Source: Candidatus Methanoplasma sp.
GTDB taxonomy: Archaea; Thermoplasmatota; Thermoplasmata; Methanomassiliicoccales; Methanomethylophilaceae
NCBI GenBank assembly: GCA_031283015.1
Contig: JAITCQ010000009.1
Span: 1 to 5,176 of the forward strand
DNA: 5,176 nucleotides
Reading direction: 5' to 3'
This document shows, piece by piece, positions 1 through 5,176 of this stretch. Made by a program: the position numbers and the translations under genes. Position 1 is the stretch's first letter. Each line of letters opens with the position of its first letter. The notes beneath the pieces were generated by a model that did no database searches, was not told where the DNA came from, and was given only the letters and a program-made list of their open reading frames with translations.

Positions 1-28
1 GTCCACGGTTCGATCCCGTGCGACGGCG
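1..28 (+). tRNA. tRNA 3' fragment (isotype uncertain, possibly Asn), cut by window start
   Basis: The fragment shows a complete T arm (stem CACGG 4-8 with CCGTG 16-20, seven-base loop TTCGATC), the 3' acceptor strand CGACGGC (21-27) and discriminator G28. No CCA is encoded. The three bases before the T stem are GTC, the same end as the TGGTC variable loops of the two complete tRNAs downstream. This suggests a class I tRNA, not a long-variable-arm serine or leucine tRNA. The predicted 5' acceptor strand is GCCGTCG. A G discriminator in a class I archaeal tRNA fits Asn or Asp, and Asn is my weak preference. The anticodon lies outside the window, so identity is not proven. The next tRNA starts only 16 bases later, so they are probably co-transcribed. 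Confidence 0.85.
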
Positions 29-44
29 CTTCCCTTCTCAAAAA

Positions 45-118
45 GGGCTCATAGCTTAGTATGGTAGAGCGCTCGGCTCATAACCGAGTGGTCGTCGGTT
101 CAAATCCGACTGGGCCCA
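45..118 (+). tRNA. tRNA with anticodon CAT, elongator Met (Ile2 possible)
   Basis: This is a full cloverleaf. The acceptor GGGCTCA (45-51) pairs with TGGGCCC (111-117), with one T-G wobble (49/113), and the discriminator is A118. The D stem is GCTT/GAGC (54-57/67-70). The anticodon stem CTCGG/CCGAG (72-76/84-88) closes loop CTCATAA with anticodon CAT at 79-81. The variable loop is TGGTC and the T arm is GTCGG/CCGAC with loop TTCAAAT. There is no intron and no encoded CCA. It is not the initiator: the anticodon stem lacks three stacked G-C pairs and the acceptor begins with a G-C pair. Elongator Met is most likely. In archaea, CAT tRNAs modified at C34 to read AUA (Ile2) look similar, and I cannot fully separate the two. 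Confidence 0.95.
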
Positions 119-132
119 CTGATATCCTTACT

Positions 133-185
133 CGGACCATGCGGACGCCGTAGGCGGCGGTCCGCCGCCGCCGGCACCGGGTCCG
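133..185. repeat. GC-rich nested inverted repeat between tRNA genes
   Basis: Bases 141-185 are 39/45 G or C, in an otherwise mixed spacer. The outer arms CGGACC (133-138) and GGTCCG (180-185) are perfect complements. Inside, GCGGAC (141-146) pairs with GTCCGC (160-165), extended by GCC-gta-GGC (147-155), leaving a four-base bulge. Another copy of GGTCCG at 159-164 could pair with 133-138 instead, and GGCGGCGG (153-160) is complementary to CCGCCGCC (162-169). Mutually exclusive folds are therefore possible. No T tract follows, so it does not look like a typical archaeal oligo-T terminator. It could be an end signal for the upstream tRNA transcript, a small structured RNA or a dispersed repeat. 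Function is unknown. Confidence 0.6.
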
Positions 186-198
186 TTCTCCTAAGAGG

Positions 199-208
199 TA
201 TTATATAC
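199..208 (+). promoter_or_regulatory. Probable TATA promoter for tRNA-Lys
   Basis: The stretch TATTATATAC is a good archaeal TATA-box match, with core TTATATA at 201-207. The preceding purine-rich TAAGAGG could be a BRE, but it matches poorly. Archaeal start sites usually lie about 25 bases past the TATA centre. That would put the start near 226-231 and give a 5' leader of about 20-25 bases before the tRNA at 251. The contrast between this AT-rich box and the GC-rich repeat just upstream supports a real promoter. It implies that tRNA-Lys is transcribed separately from the two upstream tRNAs. Confidence 0.6.
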
Positions 209-250
209 AATGAAGGGTTCCTTGCGCATTACAAGCTTTAAGATATCTAA

Positions 251-324
251 GGGCCTGTAGCTCAGCTAGGTAGAGCATCTGACTTTTAATCAGGTGGTCA
301 AGGGTTCGAATCCCTTCAGGCCCG
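251..324 (+). tRNA. tRNA-Lys (anticodon TTT)
   Basis: This is a complete cloverleaf. The acceptor GGGCCTG (251-257) pairs with CAGGCCC (317-323), and the discriminator is G324, as expected for archaeal lysine tRNA. The D stem is GCTC/GAGC (260-263/273-276). The anticodon stem TCTGA/TCAGG (278-282/290-294) closes loop CTTTTAA, with anticodon TTT at 285-287. The variable loop is TGGTC. The T arm AAGGG/CCCTT (300-304/312-316) has loop TTCGAAT. There is no intron and no encoded CCA. No clear oligo-T terminator follows, so some read-through toward rpoH (447) is possible. It lies just upstream of the RNA polymerase operon on the same strand. Confidence 0.97.
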
Positions 325-385
325 CTGAGAGTCTTCATGAGCGATCAGCCGCAGATCAAGTATGAGGAAAGGAATGACAAAGACA

Positions 386-397
386 AATTTCTTAAAT
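386..397 (+). promoter_or_regulatory. Candidate TATA element for the rpoH-rpoB-rpoA1 operon
   Basis: The only AT-rich block between tRNA-Lys and rpoH is AATTTCTTAAAT, in an A-rich context (GACAAA just before it). It is an imperfect TATA box. A start site about 25 bases downstream would fall near 415-422. That leaves a short leader of about 25-30 bases that still contains the rpoH ribosome binding site. The match is weak and no start site is known, so this is a positional inference. An alternative is transcription running through from the tRNA-Lys promoter. Confidence 0.35.
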
Positions 398-402
398 GGG
401 GG

Positions 403-426
403 TTCCCGCTGACCGGGAGCGGGGAA
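403..426. repeat. Inverted repeat at the presumed rpoH start site
   Basis: TTCCCGCT (403-410) is complementary to AGCGGGGAA (418-426) apart from one extra G, across the seven-base spacer GACCGGG. If transcription starts near 420, the dyad lies in DNA between the TATA candidate and the start site. There a regulator could bind it as an operator. If transcription starts further upstream, it would form an eight-base-pair hairpin in the rpoH leader, about ten bases before the ribosome binding site. No T tract follows, so it is not a normal terminator. Function is unknown. Confidence 0.45.
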
Positions 427-435
427 TTAACGGCA

Positions 436-443
436 GGTGTATC
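436..443 (+). promoter_or_regulatory. Ribosome binding site of rpoH (decides the TTG start)
   Basis: GGTGTATC matches the archaeal anti-Shine-Dalgarno complement GGTGATC with one extra T. GGTG (436-439) ends seven bases before TTG at 447. No such signal precedes the ATG at 396 or the in-frame GTG at 474, so this motif selects the TTG. Confidence 0.65.
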
Positions 444-446
444 AAT

Positions 447-713
447 TTGGCAGCAGATAATATCTCATTTAATGTGCTCAAGCACGACCTTGTACCCGAA
501 CATCATCTTTTATCCGAGGAAGAGGCCGGAAAGGTCCTCTCCGAGATGGGGATGACCTGCGATCAGCTTCCCAAGATAAGGAACAGCGATGCGGGAATAA
601 GGGTGCTGGAGAGCATTCATGGGCCGATAACAGAAGGGCGTGTCGTCAAGATAGTCAGAAAAAGCGAGACAGCGCAGGAATTCGTTGCCTACAGGCTTGT
701 TACCAAAGGGTGA
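447..713 (+). CDS. rpoH: DNA-directed RNA polymerase subunit H (RpoH)
   Basis: This is an 88-residue small subunit of archaeal RNA polymerase, homologous to the C-terminal domain of eukaryotic Rpb5. It sits on the jaw of the enzyme through contacts with the large subunits. Family signatures in the sequence are VLKHDLVPEHHLLS (residues 10-23), QLPKI (40-44) and VVKIVRKSETA...YRLV (66-85). The last corresponds to the Rpb5 VVKIIRPSETAG..YRLV strand region. The length is slightly above the usual 75-85 residues. I chose TTG at 447 because a ribosome binding site sits just upstream. Extending to ATG 396 adds 17 residues that look unlike RpoH and have no such site. A GTG at 474 would also give a plausible minimal RpoH but lacks a site. 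It is the first gene of the operon, 4 bases before rpoB. The family glycine after TA is Q77 here. Confidence 0.93.
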   Translation: MAADNISFNVLKHDLVPEHHLLSEEEAGKVLSEMGMTCDQLPKIRNSDAGIRVLESIHGPITEGRVVKIVRKSETAQEFVAYRLVTKG

Positions 714-715
714 TC
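708..715 (+). promoter_or_regulatory. Ribosome binding site of rpoB overlapping the rpoH stop
   Basis: GGGTGATC contains GGTGATC, a seven-base perfect complement to the conserved 3' end of archaeal 16S rRNA. The rpoH stop TGA (711-713) is embedded in it, and TTG at 718 follows after two bases. The arrangement suggests coupled termination and re-initiation. It also supports 718 over the upstream in-frame TTG codons at 685 and 697. Confidence 0.75.
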
Positions 716-717
716 AA

Positions 718-3700
718 TTGAGAGATCTTGTTAGGTTATATTTCGCAGAGAAGAACATAGTGAACCACCACATCGCATCCTTTGACGATTTCCTCGCCAC
801 CGCCAGGAACCCGAGCAGCAGGATGCAGAAGATCGTCGACGACATCAGGGTGCCCACGGACGACGCCGAGCGCGGCGTGATAAGGCTGGACCCCGAACGC
901 ACCGGCGGCAGGAGCATAGAGATCAGGATCGGGAGGAAGAGGGACGAATCCGGCGTCATCGACCACCAGGCCAAACCCACGATCCGGATAGATCAGCCGA
1001 AGGTCATGGAGGCGAACGGCTACAGCCACGAACTCACGCCTATGGAGGCCAGGCTCAGGAACCTCAACTACCTCTCGCCGGTGTTCGTTAGATTCGAGGT
1101 CTACGAGGACGGGGTCGAGAAAGAGATGCCCGAGAGCGAGAAGTGGGTGCATGTGGGCGACCTGCCCATGATGGTCAAATCAAGCGGCTGCAATCTGAAC
1201 CACCGCGTGCTGGAGCTCAACCAGGACCGCAAACTGTCGGATGAGGAGTACCTTGCCGAACTTGTCAGACAGAAAGAGGATCCCAGGGAACCCGGAGGAT
1301 ATTTCATCATAGGAGGCACCGAGAGGGTGCTGATCACACTCGAGGACCTTGCTCCCAACAGAGTAATGGTCGAGTACAACGAAAAATATGGCTCGTCGGT
1401 CGAGATCGCCAAGGTGTTCTCCCAGAAGGACGGGTACCGCGCGCTGACCCTCGTCGAGAAAAAGAAGGACGGCATGGTGATGGTCTCCGTGCCCGTAGCT
1501 TCGGGATCAATTCCGCTCATAGCCCTGATGAAAGCGCTGGGCATGGAGTCGGACGCGGAGATATATGATACGATAGTATCCGACGAGTCGATGGCGAACA
1601 TCGTCTACGCGAACATAGAGAGCTCGCTGGACAAGAAGAACTTCCCCCCTAACGGATATCATACCAAGGAGGACGCGATACTGTTCCTGGAAAGGAACTT
1701 CGCGGCGGGACAGGCGAAAGAATACAGAACAAAGAAAGTGGAGAGCATACTGGACCGCTCGCTCCTTCCGCACCTCGGAGACACGGAGACCGACCGCATG
1801 AAGAAGGCGATCTTCTTGGGGCGCATCGCCCGCTCCGTGCTTGAGCTGTCGCTCAAGAAGAGGAAAGAGGACGACAAGGACCACTACGCCAACAAGAGGC
1901 TGAAGCTCTCCGGCGATCTGATGGAGGACCTGTTCAGAACGAGCTTCAGCAGCCTGATGAAGGATCTGAAATATCAGCTGGAGAGGAACTGGGGAAGGAA
2001 AAAGAGCGAGCTTAACATATCATCATCCATAAGGCCCGACCTGCTCACCCACAAACTGCTGCACGCTCTGGCCACGGGCAACTGGGTCGGTGGCCGCGCA
2101 GGCGTGTCGCAGCTTCTCGACAGGACATCAAATATGTCGGCGATGTCGCACCTCAGAAGGGTGACGTCTTCGCTCACCAGGAGCCAGCCTCATTTCGAGG
2201 CCCGTGACCTCCACCCCACTCAGTGGGGGAGGCTCTGCCCGTCGGAGACCCCCGAGGGACAGAACTGCGGTCTCGTGAAGAACGTGGCGCTGATCATCGA
2301 CGTCTCCGAAGGATATCCCGAGCCCGAAGTGAAATGGAAACTGAGGGAGCTCGGTCTCGGGCACGTCAAAGAAGAGGGAACAAGGGTATACATCAACGGC
2401 GACCTGGTGGGGACCCACAGGGACGCGGAGAAACTGGTGTCCGAGATAAGGGACCACAGGAGATACGGCATACTGTCGAACTGCATCAACATCCGTCACG
2501 ATGAGGAGATGAAGGAAGTGATCATCAACTGCGACGAGGGACGTCTCAGGCGCCCCCTGCTGATCCTGAAGGACGGCAGGACGATGATAACCAGGAAACA
2601 CATCGAAGGCATACGCGAAGGCAAGGTCACGTGGAACAACCTTTTCAAAGAAGGCATAATCGAATGGATAGACGCCGAGGAAGAGGAGGATTCGCTCGTT
2701 CTGGTGGACGCATACGACGTTCCGAAGAGATGCGAGCACTGCGAGCACGCCCTGTCCCCCACGGACGTCGACTGGCTCAATCCCGGACAGGAAGAGGGAC
2801 CCGCCCTCAAATGCAAATGGTGCGGCGGGGACTTCACGGTCCCGGTCAAGATAACGAAGGCGCACACCCACATGGAGATAGACCCCATGGTGATATTGGG
2901 CGTGGCGTCCGGGATAGTCCCGTACCCCGAGCACAACTCCGCTCCGCGTGTGACGATGGGAGCCGGAATGGCAAAACAGGCGCTGGGGATACCCGCCGCC
3001 AACTACCGCATCAGGCCGGACACGAGAGGGCACATAATGCACTACCCGGAGGTTCCGATGGTGCAGACCCAGACCATGGAATTCATGGGATACAACCACA
3101 GGCCGGCGGGTCAGAACTTCTGCGTCGCGGTCCTTTCATATCACGGATATAACATAGAAGACGCGCTGGTCATGAACAAGAGCTCAGTGGAAAGAGGCCT
3201 CGGAAGGTCCACTTTCATGAGGTCGTACCGCGCGGAGGAGCGCCGCTACCCCGGAGGGCAGGAGGACCACTTCGAGATCCCGTCCCCGGACATTATGGGA
3301 GCGCGCGCGGATTTCGCATACGCGTCCCTGGGAGAGGACGGCCTGATCTCGCCCGAGTCGGAGGTGGTGGGAAGTGATGTCCTGATAGGCAAGACGTCCC
3401 CGCCGAGATTCCTCGAAGAGGAGACGGACTTCCTGACGCCTCAGAAAAGAAGGGAGACGTCGGTCACCGTCAGGCCGGGGGAGAAGGGATTCGTGGATTC
3501 TGTGATGGTAACGGAGTCCGAGAACGGATCGAGACTCGTTCGCGTCAAGGTAAGGGATGAGAGGATACCCGAACTGGGCGACAAGTTCTGCTCAAGGTTC
3601 GGACAGAAAGGCGTGATCGGAAGACTGGTGGACCAGTGCGACATGCCGTTCACGGCGGACGGGGTCACGCCGGACCTTGTGGTCAACCCCCACGGCATAC

Positions 3701-4317
3701 CCTCCCGTATGACGATAGGGCACGTGCTGGAGATGATCGCGGGCAAAGTAGGGGCGATGGAAGGCCGCATAATAGACGGAACGGCGTTCTCCGGGGAAAG
3801 AGAGGGCGCGATACGCGACGCCCTGGTCAAGAACGGCTTCGGAAGGCACGGCAAGGAGGCGATGTACGACGGAAGGACCGGAAGACTGATCCAGACCGAG
3901 GTATACACCGGTGTGATCTTCTACGAGAAGCTGCACCACATGGTCAGCGGCAAGTTGCACGTCCGTTCGAGAGGCCCGGTGCAGATACTCACGAGGCAGC
4001 CCACGGAAGGACGTTCCAGACAGGGAGGCCTCAGATTTGGGGAGATGGAACGCGACTGTCTCATCGGCCACGGCGCCGCGATGGTGATCAAGGACCGTCT
4101 CCTGGACGAGTCCGACGGGACCCAGCAGTACATCTGCGGGAACCTGGCGTGCGGCCATATTGCCATAATGGACAGGCACGGGTCGCTGTACTGTCCCGTG
4201 TGCAAGAACAACTCGAGCATATACTTAGTTCAGACGTCTTACGCATTCAAACTGCTGATGGACGAGCTTCTGTCCCTGGGTGTTGCCATGAGACTTCAGC
4301 TGGAGGACCTGACATGA
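718..4317 (+). CDS. rpoB: DNA-directed RNA polymerase subunit B, unsplit (RpoB)
   Basis: This is the second-largest, catalytic subunit of RNA polymerase (Rpb2/bacterial beta homologue), in the cytoplasm. It has 1199 residues from TTG 718. That start gives an N-terminus (M)RDLVRLYFAEKNIVNHHIASFDDF, typical of archaeal RpoB, and has a strong ribosome binding site. Order of features: N-terminal protrusion and lobe with GGYFIIGGTERV (193-204); the fork/core motif DLHPTQWGRLCPSETPEGQNCG (497-518); an extra CxxC...CxxC insertion (C672, C675, C699, C702); YPEHNSAPR and MAKQALG with K753; GYNIED with the acidic pair E814-D815; GDKFCSRFGQKG with K956 and K964; NPHGIPSRMTIG (990-1001); RGPVQILTRQPTEGRSRQGGLRFGEMERD; and a C-terminal clamp zinc site C1140-x4-C1145-x13-C1159-x2-C1162. 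The two halves found separately in many methanogens are fused here. No frameshift or missing core motif is seen. The stop overlaps the rpoA1 start. Confidence 0.98.
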   Translation: MRDLVRLYFAEKNIVNHHIASFDDFLATARNPSSRMQKIVDDIRVPTDDAERGVIRLDPERTGGRSIEIRIGRKRDESGVIDHQAKPTIRIDQPKVMEANGYSHELTPMEARLRNLNYLSPVFVRFEVYEDGVEKEMPESEKWVHVGDLPMMVKSSGCNLNHRVLELNQDRKLSDEEYLAELVRQKEDPREPGGYFIIGGTERVLITLEDLAPNRVMVEYNEKYGSSVEIAKVFSQKDGYRALTLVEKKKDGMVMVSVPVASGSIPLIALMKALGMESDAEIYDTIVSDESMANIVYANIESSLDKKNFPPNGYHTKEDAILFLERNFAAGQAKEYRTKKVESILDRSLLPHLGDTETDRMKKAIFLGRIARSVLELSLKKRKEDDKDHYANKRLKLSGDLMEDLFRTSFSSLMKDLKYQLERNWGRKKSELNISSSIRPDLLTHKLLHALATGNWVGGRAGVSQLLDRTSNMSAMSHLRRVTSSLTRSQPHFEARDLHPTQWGRLCPSETPEGQNCGLVKNVALIIDVSEGYPEPEVKWKLRELGLGHVKEEGTRVYINGDLVGTHRDAEKLVSEIRDHRRYGILSNCINIRHDEEMKEVIINCDEGRLRRPLLILKDGRTMITRKHIEGIREGKVTWNNLFKEGIIEWIDAEEEEDSLVLVDAYDVPKRCEHCEHALSPTDVDWLNPGQEEGPALKCKWCGGDFTVPVKITKAHTHMEIDPMVILGVASGIVPYPEHNSAPRVTMGAGMAKQALGIPAANYRIRPDTRGHIMHYPEVPMVQTQTMEFMGYNHRPAGQNFCVAVLSYHGYNIEDALVMNKSSVERGLGRSTFMRSYRAEERRYPGGQEDHFEIPSPDIMGARADFAYASLGEDGLISPESEVVGSDVLIGKTSPPRFLEEETDFLTPQKRRETSVTVRPGEKGFVDSVMVTESENGSRLVRVKVRDERIPELGDKFCSRFGQKGVIGRLVDQCDMPFTADGVTPDLVVNPHGIPSRMTIGHVLEMIAGKVGAMEGRIIDGTAFSGEREGAIRDALVKNGFGRHGKEAMYDGRTGRLIQTEVYTGVIFYEKLHHMVSGKLHVRSRGPVQILTRQPTEGRSRQGGLRFGEMERDCLIGHGAAMVIKDRLLDESDGTQQYICGNLACGHIAIMDRHGSLYCPVCKNNSSIYLVQTSYAFKLLMDELLSLGVAMRLQLEDLT
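2722..2850 (+). other. Zinc-ribbon-like insertion within RpoB
   Basis: Residues about 669-711 of RpoB carry C672-x2-C675 (CEHC) and C699-x2-C702 (CKWC) 23 residues apart. They lie between the acidic DAEEEEDSLVLVDAYD stretch and AHTHMEIDP. Crenarchaeal RpoB, as I recall it, passes almost directly from EEENAYVA to HTHLEI. Yeast Rpb2 has a different, cysteine-poor variable segment at this point. The spacing fits a structural zinc ribbon, and the intervening WLNPGQEEG suggests an ordered loop. It is in frame, and codon use looks like the rest of the gene. Zinc binding and role are inferred. It may be shared by Thermoplasmatota as a group. Confidence 0.8.
4302..4306 (+). promoter_or_regulatory. 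Ribosome binding site of rpoA1 inside the rpoB end
   Basis: GGAGG lies seven bases before ATG 4314 and ten before ATG 4317. It is within the last codons of rpoB (encoding LEDLT). It supports a start at one of the two adjacent ATGs and, with the ATGA overlap, translational coupling to rpoB. Confidence 0.7.
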
Positions 4318-5176
4318 TGCGCGGTATAACGAAAAGGATAGGGTCGATCAAATTCTCCTGCGTCTCGCCGGACGAGATAAGGAAGATGTCCGCGACGAAG
4401 ATCATCACTGCGGACACATATGACGACGAAGGATACCCCATAGAGATGGGTCTCATGGACCCGCACATGGGCGTGATCGAACCCGGACTCAGATGCAAGA
4501 CCTGCGGATGCAAGGTCGACGAATGCCCGGGACACTTCGGCCATATAGACCTGGCGATGCCCGTCATACACGTCGGCTTCATAAAAGATATAAAATTGAT
4601 GCTGGAGAGCACCTGCCGCAACTGCGGGAGGATCATGCTTACGGCGGAACAGATAGAGTCCCGCAGGGACGACATGTCGGAGATGAAGGACCTCGGAGGA
4701 GGCACCATCGATCTGAAGAACTTCTCAAAGGAGACGGCGAAGGACGCCTCCAACAAAGGTGTGTGCCCGTACTGCGGGACCGAACAGATAAAGATCAAGC
4801 TGGACAAGCCCACCACGTTCAGGGAGGTGGACGACAACCACAAGCTCACCCCGAAAGAGGTGCGCGAGAGGCTGGAACGCATACCCGACGAGGACCTCAA
4901 GACCCTGGGAATGGATCCGGCCACCTGCAGACCGGAATGGATGGTCCTGACGGCGCTCGCCGTCCCGCCGGTAACGGTCAGGCCGTCGATCACCCTGGAT
5001 TCCGGGGACAGATCGGAGGACGACCTCACGCATAAGCTTGTGGACGTGCTCAGGATTAACCAGAGGCTGAGGGAGAACCGCGACGCCGGGGCGCCCCAGC
5101 TGATCGTAGAGGACCTCTGGGAGCTGCTGCAGTACCACGTGACGACGTACTTCGACAACCAGACGTCGGGGATACC
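4314..5176 (+). CDS. rpoA1: DNA-directed RNA polymerase subunit A' (RpoA1), N-terminal part, cut by window end
   Basis: The first 287 residues of the largest catalytic subunit (Rpb1 N-terminal half/bacterial beta') run open to the window edge. The family is about 870-900 residues, so roughly a third is present; the catalytic NADFDGD loop lies beyond. The start MMRGITKRIGSIKFSCVSPDEIRKMS is typical. First clamp zinc motif: C61-x2-C64-x6-C71-x2-H74 in the segment CKTCGCKVDECPGHFGHI. Second zinc site: C101-x2-C104 with C151-x2-C154. Further on come PEWMVLTALAVPPVTVRPSI (207-226) and LWELLQYHVTTYFDNQTSG (268-286), both conserved in the family. ATG 4314 overlaps the rpoB stop by four bases (ATGA), and ATG 4317 is an equally acceptable start one codon on. 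rpoA2, which usually follows, is outside the window. Confidence 0.97.
   Translation, partial: MMRGITKRIGSIKFSCVSPDEIRKMSATKIITADTYDDEGYPIEMGLMDPHMGVIEPGLRCKTCGCKVDECPGHFGHIDLAMPVIHVGFIKDIKLMLESTCRNCGRIMLTAEQIESRRDDMSEMKDLGGGTIDLKNFSKETAKDASNKGVCPYCGTEQIKIKLDKPTTFREVDDNHKLTPKEVRERLERIPDEDLKTLGMDPATCRPEWMVLTALAVPPVTVRPSITLDSGDRSEDDLTHKLVDVLRINQRLRENRDAGAPQLIVEDLWELLQYHVTTYFDNQTSGI

Noticed and set aside
32..47. Small inverted repeat CCCTT/AAGGG between the first two tRNA genes
   Set aside because: The stem is only five base pairs and uses the first three bases of the CAT tRNA. It is probably a by-product of the GGG acceptor start and a pyrimidine-rich spacer.
396..446. Longer rpoH starting at ATG 396
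   Set aside because: There is no ribosome binding site, the ATG overlaps the TATA candidate, and the extra 17 residues are unlike RpoH.
337..555. Plus-strand open frame of 72 codons starting ATGAGCGATCAG, overlapping rpoH
   Set aside because: It has no ribosome binding site, overlaps rpoH in another frame from 447 to 555, and its translation resembles no family I recognise.
685..717. Longer rpoB starting at TTG 685 inside rpoH
   Set aside because: The added residues PTGLLPKGDQ come from the rpoH end and do not match RpoB N-termini. The strong ribosome binding site at 708-715 points to 718.
2223..2504. Plus-strand open frame of 93 codons in another frame of rpoB
   Set aside because: The product is dominated by arginine and glycine, which is typical of a shifted frame in GC-rich DNA, and it lies within conserved RpoB motifs.
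2128..3099. Minus-strand open frame of 323 codons inside rpoB
   Set aside because: It lies wholly opposite conserved RpoB codons. The translation is rich in H, V, R and G as expected from the antisense of GC-rich coding DNA, and it shows no domain.
4247..5158. Minus-strand open frame of 303 codons opposite rpoA1
   Set aside because: The plus strand here encodes a clear RpoA1 with two zinc sites. The antisense product is a serine-rich shadow without recognisable motifs.
1..5176. CRISPR arrays, insertion sequences, prophage or defence genes
   Set aside because: I saw no spaced direct repeats, transposase motifs or integrase motifs. Coding space from 447 onward is filled by polymerase genes.

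Overview
The window is archaeal. It carries the start of the RNA polymerase large-subunit operon in the order rpoH - rpoB - rpoA1, which is an archaeal arrangement. RpoB is one unsplit chain of about 1199 residues. Translation signals match the archaeal anti-Shine-Dalgarno sequence (GGTG, GGTGATC, GGAGG), and the tRNA genes lack an encoded CCA. Most methanogens, Archaeoglobus and haloarchaea split rpoB in two, so an unsplit euryarchaeal-type gene in DNA of this fairly high GC content points to Thermoplasmatota. Methanomassiliicoccales or a relative is my best guess. It rests on recall of family features, not on a search.

Layout. Bases 1-118 hold the 3' end of one tRNA gene and, 16 bases on, a complete tRNA with anticodon CAT; the two are probably one transcript. 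Bases 119-250 hold a very GC-rich nested inverted repeat (133-185) and then a TATA-type promoter (about 199-208) for tRNA-Lys(TTT) at 251-324. Bases 325-446 form the rpoH upstream region, with a weak TATA candidate, a dyad (403-426) and a ribosome binding site. From 447 to the window end the DNA is packed coding sequence on the plus strand: rpoH (447-713), rpoB (718-4317) and the first 287 codons of rpoA1 (4314 onward, cut by the window end).

How the genes work together. RpoH (Rpb5-like), RpoB (Rpb2/beta-like) and RpoA1 (Rpb1 N-terminal/beta'-like) are subunits of one enzyme. The genes are 4 bases apart and then overlap by 4 bases. The rpoH stop codon lies inside the rpoB ribosome binding site, so translation is probably coupled. 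The catalytic cores look intact.

Points worth a second look: a four-cysteine zinc-ribbon-like insertion in RpoB (residues about 669-711) that crenarchaeal RpoB lacks; paired TTG starts with nearly the same initiation sequence for rpoH and rpoB; the nested GC-rich dyad between the tRNA genes; and the dyad at the presumed rpoH start site. I found no defence, mobile or CRISPR element. Most of the window is core transcription and translation machinery.
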